Source: Janthinobacterium lividum (GTDB lineage: Bacteria > Pseudomonadota > Gammaproteobacteria > Steroidobacterales > Steroidobacteraceae). Taken from it: a stretch of DNA of 5,739 nucleotides. Made by a program: the position numbers and the translations under genes. Shown in pieces: positions 4,262-5,739 of this stretch; the stretch's first letter is position 1; every line of letters begins with the position of its first letter. The stretch lies in the NCBI GenBank assembly GCA_943327025.2, contig CALPVO020000172.1:1-5739 (forward strand), read 5' to 3'. A model generated the notes under the pieces. That model was not told the DNA's origin. It worked only from the letters and a program-made list of their open reading frames with translations, and did no database searches.

Positions 4262-5739
4262 AACAGCGGTTCCTCTGGCGCTTGTGCGTCATCTTGCCCC
4301 GGAGTGGACTGGGCGCCTGGCGTGCCGGCGGCGGTGGGTGGCAAGTGACCCGCAAGGAACAGTTCAGTGATGGCATCAGTGTCGTCAGCGCTGGCCAACA
4401 GGCCGGTCACGGGCGAGATGCGCGCCGTGACGATGCCATCGGGTTGCGGTAGCCGGTTATTGGGTACACCGCGTAGCGCTTCCTGCATGAACGACACCCA
4501 CATCGGCAGCGCAGTACGGCCGCCTTCTTCGTTGGCACCGAGCGTGCGCTCCTGGTCGAAGCCTACCCAGGCGGTGGCCACGAGGTCGGCGTTGAAGCCC
4601 GAGAACCAGGTATCGCGCTTGTCGTTGGTGGTTCCCGTCTTCCCCGCGAGATCGGTGCGGTTCAGCGCCAGCGCGCGCATGGCGGTACCACGACGGATGA
4701 CGTCACGCATCATGTCGGTCATCAAGTAGGCATTGGCCGCATCCAGTACCCGTGGCGCTTGCTGGTCTGCATCGATTCGCGCGCCGGTGGCGCCCACGTC
4801 GGCCACACGGGTGACGCCCGGGCCTTCTTCGATGGTGCGTAAAGGCGTTGTGGCAGAAAGCTCGGTGGGTGCCGTACCAGCGCAATCGCGGCAGACCACT
4901 CGCGGGCGGGCTTGCTGGAGTAGTTTGCCGTCTGGGCCCTCTACCCGTTCGATGAGGTAAGGGTCAATCTTGTAGCCGCCATTAGCGAAGACAGCGAAGC
5001 CCGTGGCAACGCGGAGGGGTGCTATTTGCGCCGTGCCCAGTGCCATCGTCAGGTTCTGCGGCATTTCTTCGCGGGTGAAGCCGAAGCGCGTGATGGCCTC
5101 GGTGGCCGGCTCGATGCCCAACGAGCGCAGGATGCGGATACTGACCAGATTGCGGGAGCGCACCAAGGCTTCGCGCAAGCGCGTTGGGCCACTGAACTCG
5201 CCGTTATCGTTTTCCGGACGCCAGTCGGGGATGTCGCCACCACCTTCATAGACGACCGGAGCGTCAAGGATGACGCTGGCTGGCGTGAACCCTTGATCCA
5301 ATGCTGCAGAATAGAGAAAGGGTTTGAAGGACGAGCCCACTTGACGCCGCGACTGCACGGCACGATTGAACTTGCTGGCGGTGTAGTCGAAGCCGCCACT
5401 CAGGGCGATGACAGCGCCATCTTCCGGATCGAGTGCGACAAAAGCGCCCTGCACGGCAGGTACCTGAACGAGCAGCGCGCGACCCTCTCCGGCGGGCAGT
5501 GTGTAGACGATGTCGCCACGGCGGACAATTTCGCCAGCAGTCTTCGGAGAAGGACCGACACCGCCGCGAACACCCGGCTTGCGGGCCCACACCAGGCCCT
5601 GCTCCCAGTCAATCTGGCGGCGTTCACCATCTTTCGTGTAAACCTCCACCGCGCGGGCGGCCACACCCGTGACGATCGACGGTACGAGGCCGCCAGTCCG
5701 CGGAACATCCACCAAGGCCTCGCGCCAGCCGTCTTCATC
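4258..5739 (-). CDS. mrcA: Penicillin-binding protein 1A (bifunctional class A PBP), C-terminal part, 5'-partial
   Basis: A bifunctional peptidoglycan synthase of the inner membrane: its periplasmic transpeptidase domain cross-links stem peptides. Only the last 493 residues are visible. The frame stays open to the right edge (DEDGWREA at the edge), so the transmembrane anchor and glycosyltransferase domain are outside. Counting from base 5739: an OB-like domain spans about 15-80 (VPSIVTGV to GDIVYTL), as in PBP1A. The transpeptidase spans about 98-425, with S136-S-F-K139 (GSSFKPFLYSAAL; S136 the acylated serine), S195-R-N197 and K367-T-G-T370. All three penicilloyl-serine motifs are intact. 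An insert at about 275-325 carries a CxxC pair (C283, C286) that could form a disulphide in the periplasm. The tail (about 465-493) is Pro/Ala/Glu-rich and low complexity, ending PEEPLF. The OB domain separates it from PBP1B and PBP1C. Confidence 0.94.
   Translation of the reverse strand, partial: DEDGWREALVDVPRTGGLVPSIVTGVAARAVEVYTKDGERRQIDWEQGLVWARKPGVRGGVGPSPKTAGEIVRRGDIVYTLPAGEGRALLVQVPAVQGAFVALDPEDGAVIALSGGFDYTASKFNRAVQSRRQVGSSFKPFLYSAALDQGFTPASVILDAPVVYEGGGDIPDWRPENDNGEFSGPTRLREALVRSRNLVSIRILRSLGIEPATEAITRFGFTREEMPQNLTMALGTAQIAPLRVATGFAVFANGGYKIDPYLIERVEGPDGKLLQQARPRVVCRDCAGTAPTELSATTPLRTIEEGPGVTRVADVGATGARIDADQQAPRVLDAANAYLMTDMMRDVIRRGTAMRALALNRTDLAGKTGTTNDKRDTWFSGFNADLVATAWVGFDQERTLGANEEGGRTALPMWVSFMQEALRGVPNNRLPQPDGIVTARISPVTGLLASADDTDAITELFLAGHLPPTAAGTPGAQSTPGQDDAQAPEEPLF

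Noticed and set aside
5713..5715. TTG at 5715 as the start of the PBP gene
   Set aside because: The frame continues to the window edge, and the domain content shows that the anchor and glycosyltransferase parts lie outside; this is an internal Leu codon.
1..5739. Mobile elements, CRISPR arrays, tRNA/rRNA genes
   Set aside because: No transposase or integrase motifs, no regularly spaced direct repeats, and no tRNA-like cloverleaf noticed on either strand; nearly all bases are accounted for by coding genes.

Overview
The window looks like ordinary, GC-rich chromosome from a proteobacterium, most likely a gammaproteobacterium. The best taxonomic clue is the C-terminal two-thirds of a PBP1A-type class A penicillin-binding protein at the right edge. 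The metabolic genes to the left resemble those of environmental degraders such as Nevskiales/Solimonadaceae-like bacteria or sphingomonads; that placement is inference. Nearly all of the sequence is coding. I see no mobile element, tRNA, rRNA, CRISPR array or integrase.

Left part (1-3612), a four-gene catabolic neighbourhood. (1) A carotenoid cleavage oxygenase/lignostilbene dioxygenase-family protein on the + strand, cut at its 5' end by the window edge and ending in a rho-independent terminator. (2) A classical short-chain dehydrogenase/reductase (SDR) on the - strand, convergent with it. (3) A second, clearly different SDR on the + strand, divergent from the first across a 114-bp spacer that contains palindromes. 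(4) A SnoaL/NTF2-like protein whose ATG overlaps the stop of the second SDR (ATGA). A plausible joint role is oxidative cleavage of a C=C bond in an aromatic or isoprenoid compound to aldehydes or ketones, followed by dehydrogenase steps and a SnoaL-fold step. No substrate can be read from the sequence.

Right part (3656-5739), on the - strand. The PBP1A gene (mrcA/ponA) enters from the right edge. Its TGA overlaps the TTG start of a conserved protein of unknown function (201 aa), so the two are very probably co-transcribed. This pair converges on the catabolic genes with only 43 bp between the stop codons.

The points most worth a second look are: a second-shell Glu-to-Asp change in the otherwise complete iron site of the oxygenase; loss of the catalytic-tetrad Asn (His instead) in the second SDR; the nested inverted repeats in the divergent spacer; the degenerate nucleotidyltransferase-like pattern in the unknown protein; and the oxygenase-SDR-SDR-SnoaL set as a possible uncharacterised cleavage pathway.
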